Source of the DNA: Flavobacterium sp.
Lineage (GTDB): Bacteria; Bacteroidota; Bacteroidia; Flavobacteriales; Flavobacteriaceae
Reading direction: 5' to 3'
DNA length: 9,766 bases
Assembly (NCBI GenBank): GCA_030152225.1
Contig: JASLHL010000017.1
Span: forward strand, 1 to 9,766
Part shown: in pieces, positions 1-5,931 of the stretch
How the letters are laid out: the number at the start of each line of letters is the position of its first letter
How positions within the stretch are numbered: the stretch's first letter is position 1
Position numbers and translations under genes: made by a program
Notes under the pieces: generated by a model
Database searches by the model: none
The model's input: the letters and a program-made list of their open reading frames with translations, nothing else
What the model was told of the DNA's origin: nothing

Positions 1-70
1 CCCCCGTAAATACGAAGGTTTGTCGAAGAAGACCCGAACAAGAGTAAAAGCAAACCAAATAAAAGACTGA
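1..70 (+). CDS. Possible C-terminal end of an unidentified protein (5' truncated)
   Basis: Frame 2 is open from the window edge to a TGA at 68-70 and encodes 22 residues, a lysine/arginine-rich tail (PRKYEGLSKKTRTRVK..., ending NQIKD). The basic, low-complexity character suits the C-terminus of a soluble nucleic-acid-associated protein, but no family can be recognised from so few residues. If real, the gene converges on truB, and the hairpin at 355-383 would end both transcripts. A competing minus-strand frame is also open to the window edge: it starts with an ATG at 112-114 and encodes a hydrophobic peptide beginning MGLFFHQQ. I prefer the + strand reading because of its natural-looking codons and charge pattern, but the sequence upstream of the window is needed to decide. 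Confidence 0.45.
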   Translation, partial: PRKYEGLSKKTRTRVKANQIKD

Positions 71-354
71 ATAACAGTTGTTTGTATTGTTTGTTGATGG
101 AAAAACAAACCCATTTGTGCTATTGCTTTCCAAATAGTGGAAAAACACAGAAGATATGCAGGTTAATTTCGTCTGATGTTGGTTTGTCGTGTATTCGTGC
201 AGCTTGTGAATAGCAAAGAACGATTCTAAAAGAATAGTAACCAGTAAACCAGGTAAATTAGGGCAGATATTAAAAGAGGAATTTTAGGTGGCCTAAGTGG
301 GAAGGTAGGTGCAGTAGGTACAAATCCGCGTCATCGGAGTTTTATACAATACAT
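71..354. other. Intergenic stretch with no convincing gene
   Basis: These 284 bases hold no ORF with coding character. The longest + strand ATG frame (97-213, 38 codons) has no ribosome-binding context and resembles no family I know. Minor foldable elements are present: a 7-bp stem of gtttgtt (89-95) with aacaaac (104-110), and a 5-bp stem of ttagg with cctaa at 284-296. They could be the 3' UTR of the upstream gene or a small non-coding RNA ending at the 355-383 terminator. No tRNA, tmRNA, SRP RNA or RNase P signature could be established. Confidence 0.5.
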
Positions 355-383
355 AGGAGGGTGTCCTTTTGGGACACCCTCCT
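355..383. terminator. Intrinsic terminator, strong 12-bp hairpin
   Basis: The arms aggagggtgtcc (355-366) and ggacaccctcct (372-383) are perfect reverse complements around a 5-nt loop (ttttg). A T-rich run, tgttattttagttt, follows on the + strand. On the minus strand the bases after the stem are less T-rich. It lies 44 nt beyond the truB stop, so it probably ends the minus-strand ftsX-truB transcript, the + strand transcript entering from the left edge, or both. Confidence 0.8.
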
Positions 384-427
384 TGTTATTTTAGTTTACC
401 TCAATGATTTTTTAGTCGTATAAACAT

Positions 428-1162
428 CTATTGAGGGAGTTGTTCCTTCTCCTTTTTCCCATCTCCACTTTCTATTACACGGTCTTCAAATTCCTCTATA
501 CTCAATGCGTTTTTCACGTCATATTCCCCTATTTTAGTACGACGCAAGGCTGTTAGATGTCCTCCACTGTTCAATTTTTCTCCAAAGTCAAATGCAATAG
601 ATCGGATATAGGTACCCTTTGAACAAGCGATTCTAAAGTCGATCTCAGGTAATGCCACACGCGTCAGTTCAAAGTCAGAAATACTAATTGGACGGCTGCT
701 AATTTCTACTTCTTCTCCTTTGCGAGCGTGTTCGTACAATCGCTTGCCATCTTTTTTAAGGGCGGAGAAAATAGGGGGGCGTTGTAGGGTTGTACCCAGA
801 AAACTCCCGCGGGTTTGCTCGATCATCTCCTCCGTAATATGCGCGATTGGAAAGGTTTGATTGATTTCAGTTTCCAAATCATAGGATGGCGTAGTGGCAC
901 CCAGCTGAATTGTACCGGTATATTCTTTTTCCTGTCCTTGTAATTCTGTAATGGTTTTAGTGGCTTTTCCCGTGCAAATCAACAATAATCCTGTTGCCAA
1001 GGGATCTAAAGTTCCGGCGTGACCGACTTTTATTTTTTTTAGCCCGTATTCTTTTTTCAATAGCCATTTAATTTTGTTAACGGCTTGAAACGAAGACCAA
1101 TGTAAAGGTTTGTCAATGAGTAAGACTTGACCTTCTTGAAATGCTTCTGCTGAAAATTGCAT
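428..1162 (-). CDS. truB: tRNA pseudouridine(55) synthase TruB
   Basis: TruB isomerises U55 in the T-loop of tRNAs to pseudouridine. The 244-residue product has the family signatures in order: the N-terminal LLIDKPLHWSS block (14-24); the catalytic HAGTLDPLATG motif (48-58) with Asp53 as the expected nucleophile; RPPIFSALKKDGKRLYEHAR (128-147); and CSKGTYIRSIAFDFG (180-194) leading to GGHLTALRRTKIG (200-212). It is shorter than E. coli TruB (about 314 aa) and ends soon after the catalytic core with a charged tail, so it lacks a full C-terminal PUA-type domain, as is common in this phylum. I start at the ATG at 1162, which gives a standard N-terminus. The frame stays open to 1231, but that extension overlaps uppP and shows no TruB homology. 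The start lies 2 nt after the uppP stop, which indicates translational coupling at the end of the operon. Stop is TAG. Confidence 0.96.
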   Translation of the reverse strand: MQFSAEAFQEGQVLLIDKPLHWSSFQAVNKIKWLLKKEYGLKKIKVGHAGTLDPLATGLLLICTGKATKTITELQGQEKEYTGTIQLGATTPSYDLETEINQTFPIAHITEEMIEQTRGSFLGTTLQRPPIFSALKKDGKRLYEHARKGEEVEISSRPISISDFELTRVALPEIDFRIACSKGTYIRSIAFDFGEKLNSGGHLTALRRTKIGEYDVKNALSIEEFEDRVIESGDGKKEKEQLPQ

Positions 1163-1164
1163 GT

Positions 1165-1974
1165 TTAGTTTTTTAAGTATCCGAAGTAAACTAGTAGAAT
1201 TATCCCTGCGATGATGCGGTAGTATCCCCAAGGTTTAAATCCGTATTTTTTGATAATTCCAATAAAAAATTTAATGGCAACAATAGAGACAATAAACGCT
1301 AAAACGTTGCCTAAAAGGAATAATTTTAAGTTGTCGCTGTTTTCGACAAGTAGTTCGTACCCCATTTTTCCTGATTCGTATTTTTTTAAGACGATCGAAT
1401 AAACGGTTACGGCAGCCATAGTTGGTACTGCTAAAAAGAAGGAGAATTCAGCGGCTACTTGACGCGATAAGCCCTGTTGCATTCCACCGATGATAGAGGC
1501 TGCGGAACGGCTTGTGCCAGGCATCATAGCTAAACACTGCCAAAATCCAATACTTACGGCTTGTTTAACTGTAATATCTTCTTCGCGTGTTGTTTTGGGA
1601 TTTTTAAAGAATTTGTCAATAAAAATTAATACAACACCTCCTACAATTAACATGATAGCGATATAGATGGTTTCTCCTAATACGGCATCAATCTTTTCGT
1701 CAAATAGTTTTCCTAAAACCAAAGCGGGAATAACGGCAAAAACTAATTTTTTATAGAATGAAATACGGCTGAAATCGAAAAACTTACGCCAGTAAAGTGC
1801 AACAACGGCTAAAATAGCACCAAATTGAATTGCAGTTTGAAAAAGTTTTACAAAATCATCTTCCTGAATGCCGTAGTACGAGCTCAAAAAAACCATGTGA
1901 GCGGTTGATGAAACAGGTAAATATTCAGTAAGTCCTTCTACAATAGCTAGAAGGATGGCTTGTATTAAATCCAT
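1165..1974 (-). CDS. uppP: Undecaprenyl-diphosphate phosphatase UppP (BacA family)
   Basis: This integral inner-membrane phosphatase converts undecaprenyl pyrophosphate to undecaprenyl phosphate, the lipid carrier for peptidoglycan and other surface glycans. Overexpression of this family is known to give bacitracin resistance. At 269 residues it matches the usual length (E. coli 273). The two catalytic signatures are intact: EGLTEYLPVSSTAH at 13-26 (the ExxxE motif plus the conserved Ser and His) and PGTSRS at 152-157 with its essential arginine. The rest is strongly hydrophobic, with roughly seven or eight membrane segments, including ones near 76-92, 101-121, 173-195, 216-238 and 248-266. 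The start ATG is 12 nt after the stop of the DUF3098 gene, and the stop is 2 nt before truB, so it is an internal operon gene. Confidence 0.96.
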   Translation of the reverse strand: MDLIQAILLAIVEGLTEYLPVSSTAHMVFLSSYYGIQEDDFVKLFQTAIQFGAILAVVALYWRKFFDFSRISFYKKLVFAVIPALVLGKLFDEKIDAVLGETIYIAIMLIVGGVVLIFIDKFFKNPKTTREEDITVKQAVSIGFWQCLAMMPGTSRSAASIIGGMQQGLSRQVAAEFSFFLAVPTMAAVTVYSIVLKKYESGKMGYELLVENSDNLKLFLLGNVLAFIVSIVAIKFFIGIIKKYGFKPWGYYRIIAGIILLVYFGYLKN

Positions 1975-1986
1975 AAAATTAGTTTG

Positions 1987-2232
1987 TTATGATTGTTTTT
2001 TGTCTTTTTTGATAATGGAATATACGGCTACACCAATACCGATAAAAAATACAGCAGGTGCTAAGTGAATTCTTCTAAAGCTATAGATAGCTTCATTGAA
2101 TTGTGTTGGATCATCATTCGAAGCCCCTCCCATAAGGATGAAACTCAAGGCTATAATAGCGAAACTCGCTAATAGCAACGTGTAGTTTTGTTTGGAAAAC
2201 AAAAATTCAGAAGGGTTGTTGTCTTTTTTCAT
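1987..2232 (-). CDS. DUF3098 small membrane protein
   Basis: The 81-residue protein has two predicted transmembrane helices (about 17-36 and 55-74), a short charged N-terminus and a lysine-rich C-terminal tail (IIKKDKKQS). Conserved features of the Bacteroidetes family DUF3098 are visible: the SKQNYTLLL entry to helix 1, the LMGGASNDDPTQFNEAIYSF loop (33-52) and RRIHLAP leading into helix 2. Its function is not known. It sits between ftsX and uppP, 2 nt after the ftsX stop and 12 nt before uppP. This arrangement is recurrent in Flavobacteriia as far as I know, so a role linked to FtsX or to envelope assembly is plausible but is inference from position only. Confidence 0.9.
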   Translation of the reverse strand: MKKDNNPSEFLFSKQNYTLLLASFAIIALSFILMGGASNDDPTQFNEAIYSFRRIHLAPAVFFIGIGVAVYSIIKKDKKQS

Positions 2233-2234
2233 AT

Positions 2235-3116
2235 TTAATAGAGTTCGTCTGATTTAAGGTTTAAGAATCGCTGTGTAGCGAAAAATGTACTAATTGTGGT
2301 GATAATAATTCCCGCCAAAATCAGACCCGATCCAACAATAACTAAAGGCATATAGTTTGTCGTAGGAGAAAGTTCTAAATCAGGGAATTTTTTATCGAGA
2401 TAGAAAGTTAACGCCACCAGAGCGATAACAGCTAAAATCGAGCCAATAAGGCCTAAACGCATGCTGTGCCAAATAAATGGACGGCGAATAAAGCGCTTTG
2501 TGGCACCAACCATCTGCATGGTTTTAATGGTAAAGCGGCTAGAAAAAATCAATAATCGAAGGGAACTGTTGATTAATAACATTGAAATAACCGTCAGGAT
2601 ACCTGCAATAATTAATACCCAATTCGTAATGCGTTTGATGTTGTCGTTGACTAGTTCTACGAGTTGTTTATCATAGGCTATTTCGTCAATATTCGGAGTT
2701 TTTAGTAATTCGGCCTCGATTTTCGTTAAGCTGTCCGTGACTACATACTCTCCATTGATGTAAATGTCATACGAGTTTTGAAGAGGATTATAACCTAAGA
2801 ATTCAAGAAAATCCTCACCTAGATCTTCTTTTTGTGTTTCGGCGGCTTCTTCTTTAGAAACAAATTTGAATGACTTCACGTAAGGAGCTTCCCCTAATTT
2901 TTTTGAAAATTGGTCAAACTCTTTTTGTGTAGCATTGTCAGTAAAAAAAAGGTTAATCGGAATATTTTCGCGGAAATTATTCGAAATTCTCTCTGAATTA
3001 ATGACAAATAAGCTCAAGGCCCCCAATAAAGAGAGAACCAAAAAAATACTTAGTATCACAGAAAAATAAGACGAAATTAGTTTTCGCTTTTGGTATTTTT
3101 CATACGTAGACGTCAT
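2235..3116 (-). CDS. ftsX: Cell-division permease FtsX
   Basis: FtsX is the membrane partner of the ATPase FtsE. The complex transmits divisome signals to periplasmic cell-wall hydrolases. The 293-residue product shows the expected architecture: a short cytoplasmic N-terminus, TM1 about 17-39, a periplasmic domain about 40-164 that includes the FKFVSKEEAAE segment (83-93), then TM2 about 165-190, TM3 about 219-240 and TM4 about 256-280. The cytoplasmic loop MQMVGATKRFIRRPF (200-214) is the FtsX/MacB-type coupling loop expected to contact FtsE. No ftsE lies in the window. It is the first gene of the minus-strand operon, starting at ATG 3116 and ending 2 nt before the DUF3098 gene. I found no perfect TAnnTTTG -7 element upstream on this strand, so its promoter is not located. 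Confidence 0.94.
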   Translation of the reverse strand: MTSTYEKYQKRKLISSYFSVILSIFLVLSLLGALSLFVINSERISNNFRENIPINLFFTDNATQKEFDQFSKKLGEAPYVKSFKFVSKEEAAETQKEDLGEDFLEFLGYNPLQNSYDIYINGEYVVTDSLTKIEAELLKTPNIDEIAYDKQLVELVNDNIKRITNWVLIIAGILTVISMLLINSSLRLLIFSSRFTIKTMQMVGATKRFIRRPFIWHSMRLGLIGSILAVIALVALTFYLDKKFPDLELSPTTNYMPLVIVGSGLILAGIIITTISTFFATQRFLNLKSDELY

Positions 3117-3193
3117 AGTGCAATTTTTAAAGCTGTAAAATTATAAAACTAAAGTGTTTTTAAAAGATAATAACGATTAAACTTTTCTAATTG

Positions 3194-3212
3194 TTATAAA
3201 TATAGTTTATTT
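3194..3212 (+). repeat. Copy 1 of a 19-bp element shared with the leuS promoter region
   Basis: The 19-mer ttataaatatagtttattt occurs here, 163 nt before the LytTR gene, and again identically at 5845-5863 upstream of leuS, in the same orientation to the downstream gene. Its core is an imperfect dyad, ATAAA-TATAG-TTTAT. Here it is followed by ttctttgtattttg, a degenerate -7-like stretch (TATTTTG at 3218-3224, one T short of TAnnTTTG). It could be promoter or operator sequence. It lies 78 nt upstream of the divergent ftsX start, so it might also act on that gene. Confidence 0.5.
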
Positions 3213-3374
3213 CTTTGTATTTTGTATGGGATTGGGTAAAGAATACGCTGATGTTTTTGCTTCTATTGTCTTTTATGTCTACTACATGCGCAATGGATGT
3301 GTTTTTTGAGCCCATACTGTCAATGTTAATCAAAAAACGAATCTGGGGTAGAGGGAATTACAGAATAAAAAAAT

Positions 3375-4232
3375 ATGGAATACGCTGAAAAAAGTAAATT
3401 TATTAAACACACACTGCTTTCTTCTTTGTTTTTAGGAGGGATGTGTTACTTTTTTATTGCCGTTTTTCAACCTTTTGGCACTTATACCTATACCCATAGC
3501 AATAAATATTTACTCTTATTGCCCTATGGTTTTTTTGTCTTTTTTAGTTTTTTGTGTACGGCTGTGATTATTGGTAAATATTCAGCCAATTGGAGCTGGA
3601 AACTAGAGGTAAAAAAAGGACTTGTACTACTGTTTTTTTGTTCCATCTTGAGCTATTTGTACAATATGCTTGTTATTAGCCATCATGCTCTTTCGTTCAA
3701 AGGGTGGTTGGAAATGTTGGTGTATACCTTGCTAATTGGTCTGCCTATTTGTGTCCTACATAGCTTGCTTTATTATGTGTGGTATCGTGAGCACTCAATG
3801 CTAAATCAGGAACCCTCCAATCGCAATGTAGAGGCATGGCGAACAAAAGAAGTAGAAGAGAAGGAAATAGAGGAAATGAAGGATGGAGTTGTATCAATCA
3901 AAACCGATATTTTACAAGAGACATTTACTTTAAAGGAGAGTGATTTTATCTATGCTCAATCTGAGGGGAATTATTGCACGGTTTGCTATTTGGTTGAAGG
4001 ACAACTACACCAACAATTGATGCGCTTGCCTTTAAAAAAACTAAAGGAACAACTGAGCTGCGTTTCAATTCAATACTGTCATCGTTCCTATTTGATTAAT
4101 ACCATATATCTTCAAGAGGTAAAGGGAAATGCGCAAGGAGGAAAGGCTCGTCTTATTTACATCGAACAACCACTTCCTGTTTCTAGAACGTACATCCAAG
4201 AATTAAAAGCAAACAGAACGTTTGTAAGCTAG
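3375..4232 (+). CDS. Membrane-anchored LytTR-family transcriptional regulator
   Basis: The 285-residue protein combines an N-terminal membrane module with a C-terminal LytTR DNA-binding domain. Four hydrophobic helices are visible at about 12-34, 45-67, 82-102 and 110-137. A charged, probably coiled linker rich in Glu and Lys follows (151-170), then the LytTR domain at about 172-281. Characteristic pieces of that domain are DFIYAQSEGNYCTV (190-203), the LPLKKLKEQL helix (218-227), CHRSYLIN (235-242), LQEVKGNAQGGKARL (246-260) and PVSRTYIQELK (268-278). LytTR proteins bind direct-repeat promoter sites through beta strands. There is no receiver domain, so this looks like a one-component regulator in which the membrane helices sense an unknown signal; Bacteroidetes carry many such proteins. 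The ATG follows an A-rich stretch (aataaaaaaat), typical of translation starts here. The S41 protease gene follows in the same direction and is a candidate target. Confidence 0.88.
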   Translation: MEYAEKSKFIKHTLLSSLFLGGMCYFFIAVFQPFGTYTYTHSNKYLLLLPYGFFVFFSFLCTAVIIGKYSANWSWKLEVKKGLVLLFFCSILSYLYNMLVISHHALSFKGWLEMLVYTLLIGLPICVLHSLLYYVWYREHSMLNQEPSNRNVEAWRTKEVEEKEIEEMKDGVVSIKTDILQETFTLKESDFIYAQSEGNYCTVCYLVEGQLHQQLMRLPLKKLKEQLSCVSIQYCHRSYLINTIYLQEVKGNAQGGKARLIYIEQPLPVSRTYIQELKANRTFVS

Positions 4233-4247
4233 TTTTTTTTGGTATTT

Positions 4248-4266
4248 AGCAATATTTGCTTTTTTT
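4248..4266 (+). terminator. Possible weak terminator after the LytTR gene
   Basis: A 5-bp stem of agcaa (4248-4252) with ttgct (4256-4260) around a 3-nt loop is followed by six T residues. It lies 15 nt after the LytTR stop and before the protease start. The stem is short and AT-rich, so termination would be partial at best and read-through into the protease gene remains likely. Confidence 0.3.
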
Positions 4267-4385
4267 GAAAGAAGATTGCATTTGTGTTTGCTGTTTATCC
4301 CAAAGGGTTGTTGTTCATCCCATTTTTTTATTTGTTGCTGTTTTATTCTGCAGTTTTGTGGGAATATGTATTTAAAAACACACCG

Positions 4386-5801
4386 ATGAAAAAAATGGTA
4401 GTACTGGCGTTTAGTTGCCTATTTAGTTTATTTAGTTGTCAGCTGAGAGCGGAAGACCAAGATCGTGAACTCAGTGGGGATTGGAAGATGACACTGACGC
4501 ATCCAGATCTTGGCGTAGTAGATCTTATTTTGACTTTTGATGCAACAGCAGATGCATTTAACGCTTATACGCGAAAAGGAGCAGATAAAATTATTGTTGG
4601 CGGTTGGACTTCTTTTTTAGGTCGCACGTTTACTTCCTCATTCAGAGATGGAAAATTAATCACCCTTGATGAGGGAAAGCTTATACAAAAGGATGGTAAG
4701 AAAGAACTTAGTGGTATTTTTCGCTCTCCGATCGGCAATTATTACTTTAAGGGGGAGTTGATTGGAGAAACGTTGCAAGCGGAGTTAAAAACAAAAGATC
4801 AGTACCTCAAAGGAACAATGGTTGGAACCAAGCTCAACCAATCTTTGCCCTTGGTAAATTACGTGGATTTATTTGAGGAGGTTGTTGTGTTATCGGAACA
4901 AAATATCTACAACAAAGCAAGGGTTGAGAGTAAGGAATGGAAAGGATTTAAAAAGAAAATGACCCAAGTGTTGCCTCAAATACACGACGATCTCGAATTG
5001 GTATTTGCCTTTTACTATTACGCTCAAAAATTGCCTTTTTCTCACTATGCTTTGTTGCGATTGACTGAAAGCGGAGATAATGCATCAGGTGGAGCAGTAG
5101 AGGAAGAAAGAAAAGAAGTTGAATTAACAGTACTAGAAGATGGAATAGGTTTGCTTTCCATTCGCGATTTTGGTGGTACAGCGGAAGCGATGCAACGTGT
5201 TTTCGTTGAGATTAAACAGCAGCATATTAAACATTTGATCGTCGATTTACGCAATAACCCTGGAGGCGGGATAGAGGCAGGGTTGACTTTTGTTAATCAA
5301 GTGGCTACAAATTCTTATTATGGGGGTATTTTTCTCACGAGAAAGTGGTTTGATCAGCAGCAAAAACTTCCAACTGAAGCACAGCAATCTAGTTTTATTT
5401 CTTTTACTGATGCAAATGCAACGGCTTTGTTGAGCCATATTCACCGTTACCCCGGTATTGCGTTGTCTGTTCAACCCGCAAAAGAAGCGCGATATGACGG
5501 AGAGCTGTATTTGTTAGTTAACAGGCGTACTGCGAGTACCTGTGAGCCTATTGTTTATGGTTTGCAATTAGAAGGACGTGCCGTGGTAGTTGGAGAACAA
5601 ACCGCAGGAGCTATGTTGAATAGTGAACGCTTTGCTATGGCTCATGGGTTTACGTTACTCTTGCCCACTGCTGATTATTACACCGCAGATGCAAAGCGAT
5701 TGGATCGGGTCGGTGTGCGGCCAACGGTGGCTGTTCCAAATGAAGAAGCCTTAGATTATGTGGTCAATCAATTGATTAAAAAAAGAGTAAACCCGAAGTA
5801 G
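4386..5801 (+). CDS. Exported S41-family serine protease with tricorn-like active site
   Basis: I start at the ATG at 4386 (471 aa), which gives a signal sequence: MKKM, a hydrophobic core, then FSC/LRA before EDQ. LRA|EDQ suits signal peptidase I; LFSC is a poor lipobox because of Phe at -2. Residues about 25-140 form a beta-rich domain of unknown type that opens LSGDWKMTL. The S41 domain spans about 175-465. It shows PFSHY (217-221) with Ser219-His220, LIVDLRNNPGGG (284-295), RTASTCEP with Ser384 as the likely nucleophile, and GEQTAGAM. The Ser+25 position, lysine in CTP/Tsp enzymes (GKG), is Ala409, so a CTP-type Ser-Lys dyad is excluded. The Ser-His pair and TAGA instead resemble tricorn/IRBP-type members; where those have Glu (EGxGVxPD) this protein has Asp440 (DRVGVRP). 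Substrate is unknown and no PDZ domain is evident. A GTG at 4284 would add 34 residues including a second hydrophobic segment, which I consider unlikely. The gene follows the LytTR regulator by 153 nt. Confidence 0.87.
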   Translation: MKKMVVLAFSCLFSLFSCQLRAEDQDRELSGDWKMTLTHPDLGVVDLILTFDATADAFNAYTRKGADKIIVGGWTSFLGRTFTSSFRDGKLITLDEGKLIQKDGKKELSGIFRSPIGNYYFKGELIGETLQAELKTKDQYLKGTMVGTKLNQSLPLVNYVDLFEEVVVLSEQNIYNKARVESKEWKGFKKKMTQVLPQIHDDLELVFAFYYYAQKLPFSHYALLRLTESGDNASGGAVEEERKEVELTVLEDGIGLLSIRDFGGTAEAMQRVFVEIKQQHIKHLIVDLRNNPGGGIEAGLTFVNQVATNSYYGGIFLTRKWFDQQQKLPTEAQQSSFISFTDANATALLSHIHRYPGIALSVQPAKEARYDGELYLLVNRRTASTCEPIVYGLQLEGRAVVVGEQTAGAMLNSERFAMAHGFTLLLPTADYYTADAKRLDRVGVRPTVAVPNEEALDYVVNQLIKKRVNPK

Positions 5802-5828
5802 CTGTCGTTTTGTTGTTAGGAAGTGTAT

Positions 5829-5844
5829 GAAAGTTTTCACTTTC
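5829..5844. repeat. Short inverted repeat in the leuS promoter region
   Basis: gaaagt (5829-5834) and actttc (5839-5844) are perfect reverse complements around a tttc loop. The repeat lies 28 nt after the protease stop and covers the -33 region of the putative leuS promoter, directly abutting the 19-bp shared element. It could be an operator or the base of a weak terminator for the protease gene. No T-run follows it directly. Confidence 0.35.
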
Positions 5845-5863
5845 TTATAAATATAGTTTATTT
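5845..5863 (+). repeat. Copy 2 of the 19-bp element (leuS upstream)
   Basis: It is identical to 3194-3212 over 19 bases (ttataaatatagtttattt), with the flanks diverging immediately on both sides. Its last five bases overlap the leuS -7 element, so here it occupies the spacer between the -33 and -7 regions. Confidence 0.55.
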
Positions 5864-5866
5864 TTG
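5859..5866 (+). promoter_or_regulatory. Putative leuS promoter -7 element (TATTTTTG)
   Basis: TATTTTTG matches the Bacteroidetes consensus TAnnTTTG perfectly and lies 65 nt before the leuS ATG. No clear TTG/TTTG is seen at the -33 spacing; the inverted repeat 5829-5844 lies there instead. The predicted transcript start is near 5872-5874, giving a leader of about 60 nt. Confidence 0.55.
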
Positions 5867-5879
5867 CGTCAAGATGGCG

Positions 5880-5904
5880 TTTTTTTCGAGCTCCTCGAAG
5901 AAGA
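5880..5904 (+). promoter_or_regulatory. Hairpin in the leuS mRNA leader
   Basis: A stem pairs tttttttcgag (5880-5890) with ctcgaagaaga (5894-5904) around a ctc loop. It has eleven pairs, two of them G-U, and the inner six (ttcgag/ctcgaa) are perfect. It lies within the predicted leader, 27 nt before the start codon. No T-box or known riboswitch feature is visible, so a regulatory role is inference from position. Confidence 0.4.
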
Positions 5905-5931
5905 ACAGGTGTAATAAATGATATTTGTACT

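Noticed and set aside
97..213. 38-codon + strand ORF (MEKQTHLCYCF...), cysteine-rich
   Set aside because: No ribosome-binding or promoter context, no family resemblance, and the length is expected by chance in a non-coding stretch.
300..342. tRNA-like tail (gtaggtacaaatccgcg) suggesting a tRNA, tmRNA or SRP RNA 3' end
   Set aside because: The T-arm stem forms only two of five pairs and no matching acceptor, anticodon arm or SRP core (GGAAGG within a closed hairpin) could be built.
1163..1231. N-terminal extension of truB to 1231
   Set aside because: It overlaps the uppP coding region, lacks TruB homology, and the ATG at 1162 gives a standard N-terminus 2 nt after the uppP stop.
2461..2676. 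71-codon + strand ORF inside ftsX
   Set aside because: It is antisense to a clearly recognised gene and has no family signature; a shadow frame.
4284..4385. GTG start adding 34 residues with a hydrophobic segment to the S41 protease
   Set aside because: The ATG at 4386 begins a proper signal peptide; a second hydrophobic helix directly in front would be unusual. Kept as a minor alternative.
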